A stretch of DNA of 64,000 nt from Synechococcales cyanobacterium C42_A2020_086. Lineage in GTDB: Bacteria > Cyanobacteriota > Cyanobacteriia > Elainellales > Elainellaceae. The position numbers were made by a program, and so were the translations under genes. Each line of letters begins with the position of its first letter. The stretch's first letter is position 1. Of the stretch, positions 30,516 through 39,593 are shown in pieces. The stretch lies in NCBI GenBank assembly GCA_015272325.1, contig JACYLU010000016.1, positions 62,001 to 126,000 on the forward strand, written 5' to 3'. The notes under the pieces are model-generated. The model worked only from the letters and a program-made list of their open reading frames with translations, did no database searches and was not told the DNA's origin.

Positions 30516-30556
30516 GAACCGCTCGATTGCCCGTTGAGGATTGAGCGGTTCGGTTT
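30516..30556 (+). terminator. Probable terminator between convergent desA and rca
   Basis: Perfect 9-bp arms GAACCGCTC (30516-30524) and GAGCGGTTC (30543-30551) with an 18-nt loop, followed on the plus strand by GGTTTAAT. It lies 50 bp after desA and 28 bp before the end of rca on the other strand. Confidence 0.55.
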
Positions 30557-30578
30557 AATGCCGGTTCGATCCGAACCT

Positions 30579-31871
30579 TCAGCCGGCTTTAGTCGGGCGA
30601 TGCACGATGGTTTCCATGGTTCGCCGTCGGTCTTTGGGGTCAATGCCCACGAGGCGAATGTAGTCGTTGCTGTGGTCGGCTAGGCAAGTTGAGAGGGTAG
30701 CTTGGGCTTCGTCGAGCCGAGCCGCAGCAGGACGGTCGCTGGCAATCACCGCGTAGCACTGCCAGGAGTTGGTGCGAAAGCGACGCTCATCCACGACTTC
30801 TACTCCGAGGCGATAGCCCTGATCCAAAATGCTTTGAGCAACCCGCATCAGGTCTGGAGGCAGAGTCGCGCCGCCAGAACGCCCAGGGCTTGTGGGGTGG
30901 GTATAGCCAGTTGGAGTGCTGGCACCACCGTTGCTGGTATAGAGGCTCGACGGCTGGGCCGGTATAGGGGGAGTTGCCGTGCCGATATCAGGACGAGCAG
31001 CATTATACTCCTGCATCAAGCGCAGCTCCTGAATCCGCTGCTGCTCGCGCACGATCTGCTGCCCCAGCTCGATTAGGTGCGGCAACCGAAAATCTGGCTT
31101 GGGAAAGTCGGGCACTGGTTCAGCACTGTTGACTACCCGTAACGACACCCGCTCAATGCCAATATCCTGAATAAAGCGGCGAATTTGCTCGTCATACAGC
31201 CGCGAGTGCAGGGCGCTGAAGAAGTCAATCGCTTGATCGGCAAAGGTATCCACCAGAGTCTCGATATCTCCCGGAGCCACGCCATCGAAGGCAAAAATGC
31301 CGCTGACAATGCCGATGCGATCGCTGCGGCTCGGCTCCCAGTAAAATTTTTCCATCCGCCCATCTCGGATCAGGGGCGCGTAGAGCGTCGAGAAGTCGTT
31401 GCCGGTAACCAGAATCGGAATCCGCTGGATCGGCTCAGAATCGTAGCTGCCCGGAAGCTGCACGTTCGTCGGGTTATCGGCAATATTCATCAGGGTACCA
31501 GCGACGAGCTGCGTGTTCACCGTGTACTGCGTCCGCTGATCGACGCGCCCCATGCCGGCATCAATATCGTTGATCATCAGCACCGCCATTCTGCCGCGCA
31601 CTTTCACTAGTTCAGCCGCTTCTCGGTAGCGCAGGCGAATTAGCCGCGCCGGATCACCAGCATCGGGGCTTTCCAGCTCGCCCGCCGACATGTGCACAGC
31701 CTCAATGCCCATCCGCTCAAACACTAGCTCGCACTGAAAGGATTTTCCTTCCCCTTTGCGACCGTGAATTCCTAAAATCAGCGGCACTCTGACACCCGGT
31801 AAATTCAGGTAGTTTTTGGTGATGTGAATCGACAGTTTATCGAGAAAACTAGGAGCCAGATAGTAACTCAT
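30579..31871 (-). CDS. rca: Rubisco activase with C-terminal SSUL domain
   Basis: AAA+ ATPase that removes inhibitory sugar phosphates from Rubisco. Walker A is GRKGEGKS (residues 37-44) and the Walker B region reads VLMINDIDAGMGR, as in other activases. After a Pro/Ser/Thr-rich linker (about residues 285-340) comes a domain resembling the Rubisco small subunit (ILDQGYRLGVEVVDERRF, YIRLVGIDPKDRRR), the SSUL domain found in carboxysomal Rca and in CcmM, which can dock on Rubisco. It lies about 0.9 kb from rbcS on the same strand, with an unrelated plus-strand gene between. The start at 31871 gives the standard MSYYLAPSFLDKL N-terminus. Confidence 0.92.
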   Translation of the reverse strand: MSYYLAPSFLDKLSIHITKNYLNLPGVRVPLILGIHGRKGEGKSFQCELVFERMGIEAVHMSAGELESPDAGDPARLIRLRYREAAELVKVRGRMAVLMINDIDAGMGRVDQRTQYTVNTQLVAGTLMNIADNPTNVQLPGSYDSEPIQRIPILVTGNDFSTLYAPLIRDGRMEKFYWEPSRSDRIGIVSGIFAFDGVAPGDIETLVDTFADQAIDFFSALHSRLYDEQIRRFIQDIGIERVSLRVVNSAEPVPDFPKPDFRLPHLIELGQQIVREQQRIQELRLMQEYNAARPDIGTATPPIPAQPSSLYTSNGGASTPTGYTHPTSPGRSGGATLPPDLMRVAQSILDQGYRLGVEVVDERRFRTNSWQCYAVIASDRPAAARLDEAQATLSTCLADHSNDYIRLVGIDPKDRRRTMETIVHRPTKAG

Positions 31872-32167
31872 AACGCTAACGCCTATTTCAGGAGCAGTAA
31901 TCAGGAGCAGTCAAAGCAACGGGTTCTACACCCTCAACCTTGGACAAATTGAGCAATGACTCAGTCTATAAACGATAAACCAACGACAAACGTGGTTGAA
32001 ATGTACCCTTGCGGGTACTGCCGGATCTCAATTCAATTTCTCACACTAATATCTATAGAGCCTTCATAACCACCAGAAAACAATTCACAAACGAATAACA
32101 AGGTGCATTGAAGCTCTGTATTTCACATGTTTAAAAAATTTCTGCAAAGTTTAATCCAGGAGTCACT
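31872..32167. other. Divergent region between rca and an unknown gene
   Basis: About 300 bp, AT-rich in 32040-32150. It should hold the rca promoter (leftward) and that of the 105-residue gene (rightward). CCAGGAGT at 32157-32164 is a good Shine-Dalgarno for the latter. No further motif is assigned. Confidence 0.45.
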
Positions 32168-32485
32168 ATGCCTGCTATCGCATTGCGCAATTTGCAAAAA
32201 GTTGAATTTCGAAATAGCGCTACCGAGTGCAACATTGCCTTTACCGAATATGAAGGTCCCGGTTCTCGATCCCTGCTGGTGACCGGAGTTCCCGCCGGAG
32301 CAGGCACCATGCTAGGAGCCGTCAGTTCTAGAGCTTTCTTTTACGTACCGCCGCAGCCACCCATTGTGGACCCAGAGCCAGTTGTCTACATCGAGCTAAG
32401 AAACGTGGTGCCGAATGGCGTCGCTCCCAATGTAGACTCAGCGGAGTATGGCGGCAGAATTGAACTGCGGGAATTTGGCTCCTGA
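32168..32485 (+). CDS. Unknown 105-residue protein between rca and rbcS
   Basis: I do not recognise the family. The ATG has a good Shine-Dalgarno (CCAGGAGT) and codon use resembles its neighbours, so it is probably a real gene. The product lacks a signal peptide or membrane segment and looks beta-rich, with short strands separated by Gly/Pro (LLVTGVPAGAGTM, FFYVPPQPPIVDPEP, GGRIELREF). It lies on the strand opposite to the Rubisco genes and splits rca from rbcLXS. The location makes a link with CO2 fixation tempting, but nothing in the sequence proves it. Confidence 0.6.
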   Translation: MPAIALRNLQKVEFRNSATECNIAFTEYEGPGSRSLLVTGVPAGAGTMLGAVSSRAFFYVPPQPPIVDPEPVVYIELRNVVPNGVAPNVDSAEYGGRIELREFGS

Positions 32486-32573
32486 TGATTTGGGCTGCCC
32501 AACACAGCATTCTGAACCATTACCGTGACGTAAGTCTTGAGACCTGAGACCTAAGACAACCCCTCAAGATAAA

Positions 32574-32599
32574 CGGGAGGTAGAATCAACCACCTCCCG
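32574..32599 (-). terminator. Probable terminator of the rbcL-rbcX-rbcS operon
   Basis: Arms CGGGAGGT (32574-32581) and ACCTCCCG (32592-32599), 8 bp perfect with a 10-nt loop. Read on the minus strand the hairpin is followed by TTTATCTTG, and it lies about 135 nt past the rbcS stop. Confidence 0.6.
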
Positions 32600-32735
32600 C
32601 TTGGCAATGGGGTTAGTTCGGATCACCAAATTGAGTCGGTAGTGACTAGCACGATTTGGTGGTTGCGTTCCCCGCTCAAATTCAGGCTCGTTCAGTTGGC
32701 TGGGCTAAACGATGACGTTTTAGTTGCTCAGTCGC

Positions 32736-33083
32736 TTAGTAGCGGTAGCCGCCGCCGGCTGCACCCGGCTTGTGCACAATAAAGCTCATCACCTGGCACT
32801 GCTTGACATTGTCGAAGGCAACCACGCGAATGTAGGAGTTAGGGAACTCAGAACGGCACTGCTGCACTTCGCTTAGCACTTCCTGAGGAGAGCGACAGTT
32901 GAATAGTGGCAGCTTCCACATCGTCCAGTAGTGCATTTCTGCTGCCGAGTCTTCGTTGAACTCGATGCAAGGAAAATAGCCCTGGTCGATCGTGTACTGA
33001 ATCTGCCGCGCAATCTGAGCATCGCTGAGCGGAGGCAAGTAGGAGAAGGTTTCGTAACGACGCTCTTTGGGTAGGGTCTTCAT
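32736..33083 (-). CDS. rbcS: Rubisco small subunit
   Basis: A 115-residue form IB small subunit. It starts [21 protein letters not shown] and contains [26 protein letters not shown] and [15 protein letters not shown], all typical of cyanobacterial RbcS. It caps the L8 core of the holoenzyme. It is the last gene of the rbcL-rbcX-rbcS operon, 31 bp after rbcX, with a hairpin downstream at 32574. The final residues GAAGGGYRY form a short Gly/Tyr tail. Confidence 0.97.
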   Translation of the reverse strand: MKTLPKERRYETFSYLPPLSDAQIARQIQYTIDQGYFPCIEFNEDSAAEMHYWTMWKLPLFNCRSPQEVLSEVQQCRSEFPNSYIRVVAFDNVKQCQVMSFIVHKPGAAGGGYRY

Positions 33084-33114
33084 AGTTCTCTCGATATTCT
33101 CTCGATGGGATTAG

Positions 33115-33516
33115 CTAACTAGGGTTTTCAGTCTCCGAACTGGCGGACTGCTCAGGATGAGAGCCAGAAGGAGAGGGATCATACTGCGTCATGCGTTCCA
33201 ACTGGCGCCGGCGATGCTCCATATTGGACTGCTGAATGCCACTATTCACCATTTCTGGCAGGAACTCGCAGATTTGACCCGCCAAGTGCTCTCGGACGGT
33301 CAAAATCCGGAAGGCTAGATCGGGCTTTTCGGGAAAGAGCTCTTGAATATAGCGCTCCCCGTCTTGAACGCGCTCCTTCGTTGAGAAGCGTTGCAGCCAG
33401 AGCGAGCGAGGCGGATCCGTTTCATCCAACTGAGCAATCACCGTTCGCACAGCTTGATACGTCAGGTAGCTGATCAGCACCTTAGCCGTATCCTTGGCAA
33501 TTTGCTTCAGATCCAT
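33115..33516 (-). CDS. rbcX: Rubisco assembly chaperone RbcX
   Basis: Small homodimeric helical chaperone that binds the C-terminal peptide of RbcL (the EIKFEF motif, present in this RbcL) and helps assemble the L8 core. MDLKQIAKDTAKVLISYLTYQA at the start and LAFRILTVREHLAGQICEFLPEM in the middle match the family. The length (133 residues) is usual, with a short Ser/Pro-rich tail. Position between rbcL and rbcS, in the same direction, is the classic cyanobacterial arrangement. Confidence 0.95.
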   Translation of the reverse strand: MDLKQIAKDTAKVLISYLTYQAVRTVIAQLDETDPPRSLWLQRFSTKERVQDGERYIQELFPEKPDLAFRILTVREHLAGQICEFLPEMVNSGIQQSNMEHRRRQLERMTQYDPSPSGSHPEQSASSETENPS

Positions 33517-33575
33517 AGGGTAAGGAGGGTGAATTTAGAGTCAAGCAATGCCCGACTCTAAACCAGAGCAATGCA

Positions 33576-35006
33576 TCAGACGGTATCGACTGCCTCAAAC
33601 TCGAACTTGATTTCCTTCCACAGTTCGCAAGCAGCCGCCAATTCCGGCGACCAGCGAGCCGCCTCCCGAATGATGTCACCGCCTTCCCGCATCAAATCGC
33701 GACCTTCATTGCGGGCTTGCACGCAAGCTTCCAGAGCCACCCGGTTAGCCGTAGCACCCGGCGCGTTACCCCAGGGGTGACCCAGCGTACCACCACCAAA
33801 CTGCAGCACCGAGTCATCGCCGAAGATTTCCACCAGAGCCGGCATGTGCCACACGTGGATACCACCTGACGCCACCGCCATCACGCCCGGCATCGACGCC
33901 CAGTCTTGGGTAAAGAAAATACCGCGAGAGCGATCTTGCTCGATGTAGTTTTCCCGCAGTAGATCGATGAAACCGAGGGTGATCGCCTTATCACCTTCCA
34001 GCTTGCCCACGACCGTGCCGGTGTGGATGTGGTCACCGCCGGACATCCGCAGACACTTCGCCAGAACGCGGAAGTGCATCCCGTGGTTCTTTTGACGGTC
34101 AATCACCGCGTGCATTGCTCGGTGGATGTGCAGCAGCAAACCATTGTCGCGACACCATTTCGCCAGAGTTGTATTGGCGGTGAAACCGGCAGTCAAAAAG
34201 TCGTGCATGATGATGGGCATGTTCAACTCTTTGGCATACTCAGCCCGCTTCAGCATTTCTTCGCAGGTAGGAGCCGTAACGTTGAGGTAGTGCCCTTTGA
34301 TTTCACCCGTTTCAGCCTGAGCCTTGTGAATTGCCTCAGCCACAAAGGTAAAACGGTCGCGCCAGCGCTGGAACGGCTGCGAGTTAATATTCTCATCATC
34401 CTTGGTGAAGTCCAAACCGCCGCGCAGACACTCATAGACCGCACGACCGTAGTTTTTCGCCGACAGACCCAACTTCGGCTTGATCGTGCAGCCCAACAGC
34501 GGACGACCGTACTTGTTCAGCTTGTCGCGCTCAACTTGAATGCCGTGGGGCGGACCTTGGAACGTCTTGAGGTAGGCCACCGGAATCCGCAGGTCTTCCA
34601 GACGCAGAGCTTTCAGCGCTTTAAAACCAAACACGTTGCCGACGATCGAGGTCAGCATGTTGGTGACGGAGCCTTCCTCAAACAGATCTAGCGGATAGGC
34701 AATGTAGGCGATGAACTGGTTGTCTTCACCTGGAACGGGTTCGATGTCATAGCAACGACCCTTGTAGCGATCCAGATCGGTCAACAGGTCAGTCCACACC
34801 GTGGTCCAGGTTCCCGTCGAGGATTCGGCTGCCACTGCTGCCCCAGCCTCCTCATAAGGAACGCCAGGCTGAGGTGTTACCCGGAATGCCGCCAAAATAT
34901 CTGTATCTTTGGGTGTGTAGTCTGGCGTGTAGTAAGTCAGACGGTAATCTTTAACCCCAGCCTGATACCCAGCTTTAGTCTGGGTTTTGGTTTGAGAATA
35001 AGACAT
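33576..35006 (-). CDS. rbcL: Rubisco large subunit, form IB
   Basis: Carboxylates ribulose-1,5-bisphosphate in the carboxysome. The protein (476 residues) carries [16 protein letters not shown] with the carbamylated Lys region, [34 protein letters not shown] and the RbcX-binding C-terminal [12 protein letters not shown]. The start is placed at [10 protein letters not shown] (35006), preceded by GGAAGGGAAAC; the frame opening at 35027 would add seven residues not found in the family. It is the first gene of rbcL-rbcX-rbcS and has a leader of about 245 nt if the promoter at 35254-35293 is used. Confidence 0.98.
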   Translation of the reverse strand: MSYSQTKTQTKAGYQAGVKDYRLTYYTPDYTPKDTDILAAFRVTPQPGVPYEEAGAAVAAESSTGTWTTVWTDLLTDLDRYKGRCYDIEPVPGEDNQFIAYIAYPLDLFEEGSVTNMLTSIVGNVFGFKALKALRLEDLRIPVAYLKTFQGPPHGIQVERDKLNKYGRPLLGCTIKPKLGLSAKNYGRAVYECLRGGLDFTKDDENINSQPFQRWRDRFTFVAEAIHKAQAETGEIKGHYLNVTAPTCEEMLKRAEYAKELNMPIIMHDFLTAGFTANTTLAKWCRDNGLLLHIHRAMHAVIDRQKNHGMHFRVLAKCLRMSGGDHIHTGTVVGKLEGDKAITLGFIDLLRENYIEQDRSRGIFFTQDWASMPGVMAVASGGIHVWHMPALVEIFGDDSVLQFGGGTLGHPWGNAPGATANRVALEACVQARNEGRDLMREGGDIIREAARWSPELAAACELWKEIKFEFEAVDTV

Positions 35007-35809
35007 GTTTCCCTTCCTGTGAGTCACTTCGATCCGAACGTAGAAACCCTACCCTGCCCCTCCCAAACAGGAGCAAGGATACTAACGCAGGCTTAACCAG
35101 CAGCACGTACTGATATAAAGTCCTAGCGAATCAGGGCAAGCGTGAACTTGGCAACTTTAATCTTATCTTTATGTTTGCCCCGTTCGTGGGTTCAATGAAA
35201 ACTATATCAGGAATGGGATAAGCACAACTTTGAAACTTCTTAGCTTGGCGATAATTATGGTTTATTATTTTAACGATCTGTAACACAATGTACAGACGAC
35301 CCAAGCAAGATCACGACCTAGCAGCAGTTTCAGGCATTTTCTGTGAAGGGTACTCCGACAACCGCTCTGTTGTACGTGAAGAAAGGTAAAGATACTCTGC
35401 TCGCTAGAATGTCTGCAACCTGATCCGCAAACTGAATTTTTGCCATCTTTTTGCCATCAGAGCTTACCTGTAGAGCCTATTGAGCTTCACCTGCTCCGCT
35501 GTTTCAACTCCGGCTTTTCGATAAACCGCCATGGGACTACTATCGAGCATGGTCGATGCATCCTGGAAGCGAAACTTATCATAGCTTGGCAAATCATAGC
35601 TTGGCAAAACTATAAGCGACTACACAAGCGACTAATTGACATCTACTGCTATTTCTGCTTGTTCTGCTTTCTGCGCTACCGCTGAAGAGCGTTTAGGCTT
35701 CTTAGAAAATTAATTGTTTCCTTGCAAAACCCTTGCAAATTCCCCTTGCGACCCTCCATTCGAAAGAGGTTACTCTAGGGTAGGGCTGAACTACCCCCAA
35801 TGGTGAGCA
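35007..35809. other. rbcL upstream / DUF1361 intergenic region
   Basis: About 800 bp. It contains the rbcL leader, the NtcA-like promoter and, further out, a perfect 15-bp tandem duplication TCATAGCTTGGCAAA at 35579-35608. An 81-codon plus-strand ORF spans 35440-35685, but it contains the duplication in frame and has no family resemblance; I do not call it. Confidence 0.55.
35254..35293 (-). promoter_or_regulatory. NtcA-like site and -10 element upstream of rbcL
   Basis: GTA-N8-TAC at 35280-35293 (minus strand GTACATTGTGTTAC) matches the NtcA consensus. On the minus strand it is followed after 20 nt by CATAAT (35259-35254), a five-of-six match to TATAAT. This spacing is that of NtcA-activated class II promoters. 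NtcA binding upstream of rbcL has been reported in Anabaena, which makes the site plausible. Function here is inferred from position and pattern only. Confidence 0.5.
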
Positions 35810-36454
35810 ATGAGAGAACTAGTGTACGAATCGCTGAGAGCGTTTTCTGAGGTTTATAGCGGTTGGATTCTCTGGAATTCATTCCTGGCATTCATTCCCC
35901 TCGTACTTAGTTTCTGGCTCTTTCGCCGTCAGAAAATTTCTCGAACAGCTCTTTGGTGGGCGGTTTTGATTGTGTTTATCGCTTTTCTACCCAATGCCCC
36001 CTACATGTTGACCGATATTATCCACCTAATTCGGGGCACTCGAGATGGCATCTCGATCTGGGTGATTGCGCTGGTCTTTATCCCCTTGCACCTGCTGGCC
36101 ATCCTAGGCGGATTTCAAGCCTATGTCGTGTCGATCATTAATCAGGGATACTATCTCAAGAAGCAGGGGGCAACCCGCTTAATGGTATGGAGCGCAGAAA
36201 TTCTGGTGCACGCCCTCTGTGCCGTGGGCATCTATTTAGGACGATTTCGCCGCTACAACAGCTGGGACTTGGTCACTGTCCCTAAAAACGTCCTCATTTC
36301 CACCCTCGACGATCTGACCGACAAGCAGCCCGTTGCGGTGATGGTTGTCACCTTTTTAATTTTGGTCGTCTTCTATTGGATTATGAAGCAAATTACCCTG
36401 GGGCTGTATCTGCGCTACCGCTACTTCCGCATGGGCAAGGAAGTGCTAGAGTAG
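35810..36454 (+). CDS. DUF1361 multi-pass membrane protein
   Basis: A 214-residue protein with about six transmembrane segments (for example FLAFIPLVLSFWLF, WAVLIVFIAFLPNAPYML and VMVVTFLILVVFYWIM). The segment FLPNAPYMLTDIIHL followed by GRFRRYNSWDLV is the signature of DUF1361. No function is established for the family. The gene is convergent with dus, with 13 bp between the stops, so they share a very short terminator region. Confidence 0.85.
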   Translation: MRELVYESLRAFSEVYSGWILWNSFLAFIPLVLSFWLFRRQKISRTALWWAVLIVFIAFLPNAPYMLTDIIHLIRGTRDGISIWVIALVFIPLHLLAILGGFQAYVVSIINQGYYLKKQGATRLMVWSAEILVHALCAVGIYLGRFRRYNSWDLVTVPKNVLISTLDDLTDKQPVAVMVVTFLILVVFYWIMKQITLGLYLRYRYFRMGKEVLE

Positions 36455-36467
36455 CCCGTTGCATGAT

Positions 36468-37532
36468 CTACCAGGCTTCTACAAGCTGTGGCGTTTCAGC
36501 CTCTGCGCTGCCCCAGGAAAGGTATTGCAAGCGCTCGATTGCTTGATCAATTAAATTTAGCCCTTGCTCCAGGTTCTCGATCACCGCCAGCTTGCCCCGC
36601 AGATCTGCTGCATCAGGGAAGCCTTTGGCGTACCAGGTCATATGCTTCCGCGCTTGCCGGATGCCGCGCTCGCCCTTGTATTCCCACAGCATTTCCAGAT
36701 GGTCCCGGGCACATTGCAGTCGCTCTACAGGTGAAGGGGGCTGGCGCAACTCGCCAGTTTTTAGGAAGTGGTCTACTTCGCCGACGAGAAAAGGATAGCC
36801 CAGCGTCCCCCGCGAGCACATCACGCCGTCTGCTCCGGTCATCTCTAGACAGCGCACTGCCGCCTCGACGGAGAAAATGTCGCCATTGGCAATTACCGGA
36901 ATCGACAGCACCTCTTTGACGCGGGCAATCCATTCCCAGCGAGCCGGTCCGTTGTAGCCTTGAGCGCGAGTGCGTCCGTGCAGCGTCAACATTTGGGCAC
37001 CGGCATCCTGCATCCGCTGGGCAAACTCGACGGCGTTAATTTCTTTGTCGCTCCAGCCAATCCGAGTTTTGACCGTGACCGGCACATCTACAGCTTTCAC
37101 CACCGAGCGCACAATCGCCTCGGCTACCTCCGGCTGCCGCAGCAGTGAGGAACCACCGCCATTCTTGGTGATTTTGTTCACCGGGCAACCCATGTTGATA
37201 TCAACCGTATCGGCTCCCTCCTCCACCGCCATTTGTGCGGCTTCTGCCAAAAAGTCAGGACGGCAGTCAAACAACTGAATGCTAATCGGGCGCTCGTTAG
37301 GATCGATCTCCATAATTTTGGGCAACTGCTTGACATAGTGCAGCCCCGTTGCGTTCACCATCTCGGTGTACATCATGGAGGTCGGCGCATAGCGGCGCAC
37401 CAGCCGGCGGAATACCAGATCCGTCACGCCAGACAGGGGCGATTGCAGCACGCGGCTATTGACCTCAAACTGACCAATCTTCAGCGGCAGTGCCAGACGA
37501 GCTTTCAGGGCAGGAGATAGCGTAACCATCAC
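36468..37532 (-). CDS. dus: tRNA-dihydrouridine synthase (DusB-like)
   Basis: FMN enzyme that reduces uridines in the tRNA D-loop. Seen: NSRVLQSPLSGVTDLVFR at the flavin-binding start, the catalytic Cys motif VDINMGCPVNKITKNGGGSS, VKTRIGWSD, LTLHGRTRAQGY, VIANGDIF and MCSRGTLGYPFL. The length (354 residues) is that of cyanobacterial Dus proteins. Which tRNA position it modifies cannot be decided from sequence. It stands alone on the minus strand. Confidence 0.92.
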   Translation of the reverse strand: MMVTLSPALKARLALPLKIGQFEVNSRVLQSPLSGVTDLVFRRLVRRYAPTSMMYTEMVNATGLHYVKQLPKIMEIDPNERPISIQLFDCRPDFLAEAAQMAVEEGADTVDINMGCPVNKITKNGGGSSLLRQPEVAEAIVRSVVKAVDVPVTVKTRIGWSDKEINAVEFAQRMQDAGAQMLTLHGRTRAQGYNGPARWEWIARVKEVLSIPVIANGDIFSVEAAVRCLEMTGADGVMCSRGTLGYPFLVGEVDHFLKTGELRQPPSPVERLQCARDHLEMLWEYKGERGIRQARKHMTWYAKGFPDAADLRGKLAVIENLEQGLNLIDQAIERLQYLSWGSAEAETPQLVEAW

Positions 37533-37622
37533 TATATTTAAGTCATCAATCGAGTTGGTGCTGTAGCAATCCTCTAGAGATCCCTACAGCCATTTCTCCA
37601 TCTTAGTCCCTGCCAGCAGTGC

Positions 37623-38045
37623 CTAACCCAGCCTGAGTTGCAGCGTCACCCCCTGGAGATCAGAACTCGGATAGGTGCTGAGATAGCCCTGAACCATCTG
37701 CTCAACCGCATCGAGATAGGCAAAAGCCACCGAAAGCTGCTGCCAGCTTGGGGTTTTGCGAAAGGTGATGCCGCGCTGCTTGGCGGCTCGGCGACACTCC
37801 TTGTGGGAGCCATAGCGCCGTTTCAGCTCCGCAATGTCCAGAGTGGCTGGTGCCGCAGGCAAGTCCGGAGACCGATTACCCTCAGCAGCAGGTAGGGCTG
37901 TGACGGGTTGCGGAGCCGACTCAAGCTGGTCTAACTGATTGACGGCAACCTGAGCCACGGTAAAAATGGCAGCCGTGTTGTGCAGATCGTGCTGTTGGTT
38001 GTCCTTAAGCTGCTCTAGAAGCTGAGCGATCCGTCTTTTGCCCAT
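37623..38045 (-). CDS. Unknown cyanobacterial protein
   Basis: A 140-residue soluble protein with helix-rich ends: MGKRRIAQLLEQLKDNQQ near the start and LKRRYGSHKECRRAAKQRG followed by WQQLSVAFAYLDAVEQMVQGYL near the end, separated by a Pro/Ala-rich linker. The basic middle could touch nucleic acid, but no named domain is visible. The ATG at 38045 is used; the frame also opens at a TTG at 38057. It is minus-strand, 90 bp before dus, and may be read with the coiled-coil gene upstream. Confidence 0.6.
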   Translation of the reverse strand: MGKRRIAQLLEQLKDNQQHDLHNTAAIFTVAQVAVNQLDQLESAPQPVTALPAAEGNRSPDLPAAPATLDIAELKRRYGSHKECRRAAKQRGITFRKTPSWQQLSVAFAYLDAVEQMVQGYLSTYPSSDLQGVTLQLRLG

Positions 38046-38129
38046 GGGGTGATCCAACTTAATTGTGATTTGCAGTCCGGTGAAGTGATTTAAAGCAGGA
38101 CCTCACTCCATGCTAGTGGCTCGACCAGC

Positions 38130-38747
38130 TTACCTATCCAGCAAAGAGCGGTTTATAGAGGCTGGATCTTGGTACATCTGCGGATGTTCCTTGCGATCAG
38201 CCTCTACATCAGCCGGGGTAGGAGGTAAGGGCGATAGCGGAGCAGGTGGTGACGTTGCCCCTGGGTTCAGGTCGTCATCGCGCCAGAACAGCACAATCGC
38301 TTTGATGGCCTTGATGAAGCGCATGAAACGTCCTGGCTGAGCTAGCCAACTCATCGGCGACTGATCGGGATTGCAATCAGCGATGCCATCAAAGGCTTCT
38401 GCCAACTGATCCAGATGTCTAGCCATCGTCTGCATCTGATGAGTCAGTTCAGCAACTACCTGCTGATTGCTCGCGATGATCTGCTGCTTTTCCAGCCCGA
38501 GTTCCCGAATGAGCTGCTGCATTTTCGCCACATCAGCTTTGAGCTGTAGTGCAGATTGCTTGTGCTCCTCATTACGACGCAGCAATTGAGCGCGGCTGCG
38601 ATTGGTAAATATCAAGCAATCCCGCATCTCACGGTAGAGTTGCTCTGCCTCAGCGCGTTCGAGGGAGGCGATCGTTTTCGGAAACTCGGTGGCGGAGCGA
38701 AACCGAGCGGAAGAAGATTGAGGAGTTTCTGTGGTGCAATCTAACAT
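38130..38747 (-). CDS. Unknown coiled-coil protein
   Basis: A 205-residue protein with a long predicted coiled coil (about 30-130; repeated EEHKQSALQLKADVAKMQQL-like heptads), one more hydrophobic patch FMRFIKAIKAIVLFW and a Pro-rich acidic C-terminus. No catalytic motif or signal peptide. The ATG at 38747 is used; the TTG at 38753 is an alternative and neither has a clear Shine-Dalgarno. It is divergent from the response regulator gene across about 450 bp. It could be a structural or scaffold protein, which is a guess. Confidence 0.6.
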   Translation of the reverse strand: MLDCTTETPQSSSARFRSATEFPKTIASLERAEAEQLYREMRDCLIFTNRSRAQLLRRNEEHKQSALQLKADVAKMQQLIRELGLEKQQIIASNQQVVAELTHQMQTMARHLDQLAEAFDGIADCNPDQSPMSWLAQPGRFMRFIKAIKAIVLFWRDDDLNPGATSPPAPLSPLPPTPADVEADRKEHPQMYQDPASINRSLLDR

Positions 38748-39201
38748 AGGCAATCTAAACTCTAGGTGAAAATCGGTGCAGCTAGGCCGATCCTGGCATA
38801 GTTCATCACCTATGAGCGCGGTGTTCCTGCGGATTTTACCGGAACTTTAACTGGATGAGGGTTTAGCGGTCGGATCAACACCCTCCGTACTCTGACCTGC
38901 ATTCAGAAACCGACCACTGTTAGGATTTACACAACTTCCTTACGAAGGATTGTTCCGCTTTTGCACCCAACGAGAGAGGCAGTCAAATCTATAAGTAACC
39001 ATAATACAACTAGAGCCGGTATCATCAAACCGACTGGATCCCCAGCCTCTAAGACTGCAATGAGGTTGTTCTAGTAGAAGCCATTCAGTAGGTGGATGAT
39101 AATTGGTATACCTGCGAATCTCAATCGAATCTTAACTGCGTCTCAACAGTTGGTATGTCATGAAACGTTTACTCACTCATTCCAGTTGCAGAGCGAATTG
39201 T
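38748..39201. other. Divergent intergenic region
   Basis: About 450 bp between the coiled-coil gene and the response regulator gene. It must hold both promoters. The sequence CAATCGAATCTTAACTG-type AT-rich tract near 39120-39140 stands out, but nothing specific can be assigned. Confidence 0.35.
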
Positions 39202-39585
39202 ATGGCGGATCGAATTCTGGTAGTGGATGACATTGCCGATAACTCGTTTTTGCTTCAAACGCTGCTGGAAGCAGAAGGTTATCAAGTCGAAATTGCCGAT
39301 AGCGGTGCTGCGGCCTTGGCCAAGGTAGAAGCCAACCCTCCCGACTTAATTTTGCTGGACGTGATGATGCCAGGAATGAACGGCTATGAGGTGACTCGTC
39401 GCATCCGCGAAAATCCGAGGCTGCCATTCATTCCAATTGTGCTGGTTACTGGGCATATGCAGGCTACTGCTTCAGAGGGGTTTGAGGTGGGAGCCGACGG
39501 CTTTATTCGCAAACCCATTGACTTTGATGAACTGCTGAGTCGTATCCAATCCATTTTGCCTGGCGATTCGCCGCCGGAAGCCTAG
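39202..39585 (+). CDS. Single-domain response regulator
   Basis: A stand-alone CheY-like receiver of about 127 residues: [12 protein letters not shown] (acidic pair), LILLDVMMPGMNGYEV (phospho-acceptor Asp), IVLVTGH and FIRKPIDFDEL (conserved Lys). No output domain. It probably relays phosphate or modulates a partner such as the hybrid kinase encoded convergently 8 bp downstream. The ATG at 39202 places the receiver at the N-terminus; the ATG at 39160 would add 14 residues. The Shine-Dalgarno is weak for both. Confidence 0.85.
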   Translation: MADRILVVDDIADNSFLLQTLLEAEGYQVEIADSGAAALAKVEANPPDLILLDVMMPGMNGYEVTRRIRENPRLPFIPIVLVTGHMQATASEGFEVGADGFIRKPIDFDELLSRIQSILPGDSPPEA

Positions 39586-39593
39586 CCGTTGGC

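Noticed and set aside
35440-35685. 81-codon plus-strand ORF upstream of DUF1361
   Set aside because: No ribosome site, no family resemblance, and a 15-bp tandem duplication lies in frame inside it; looks like open noncoding sequence.
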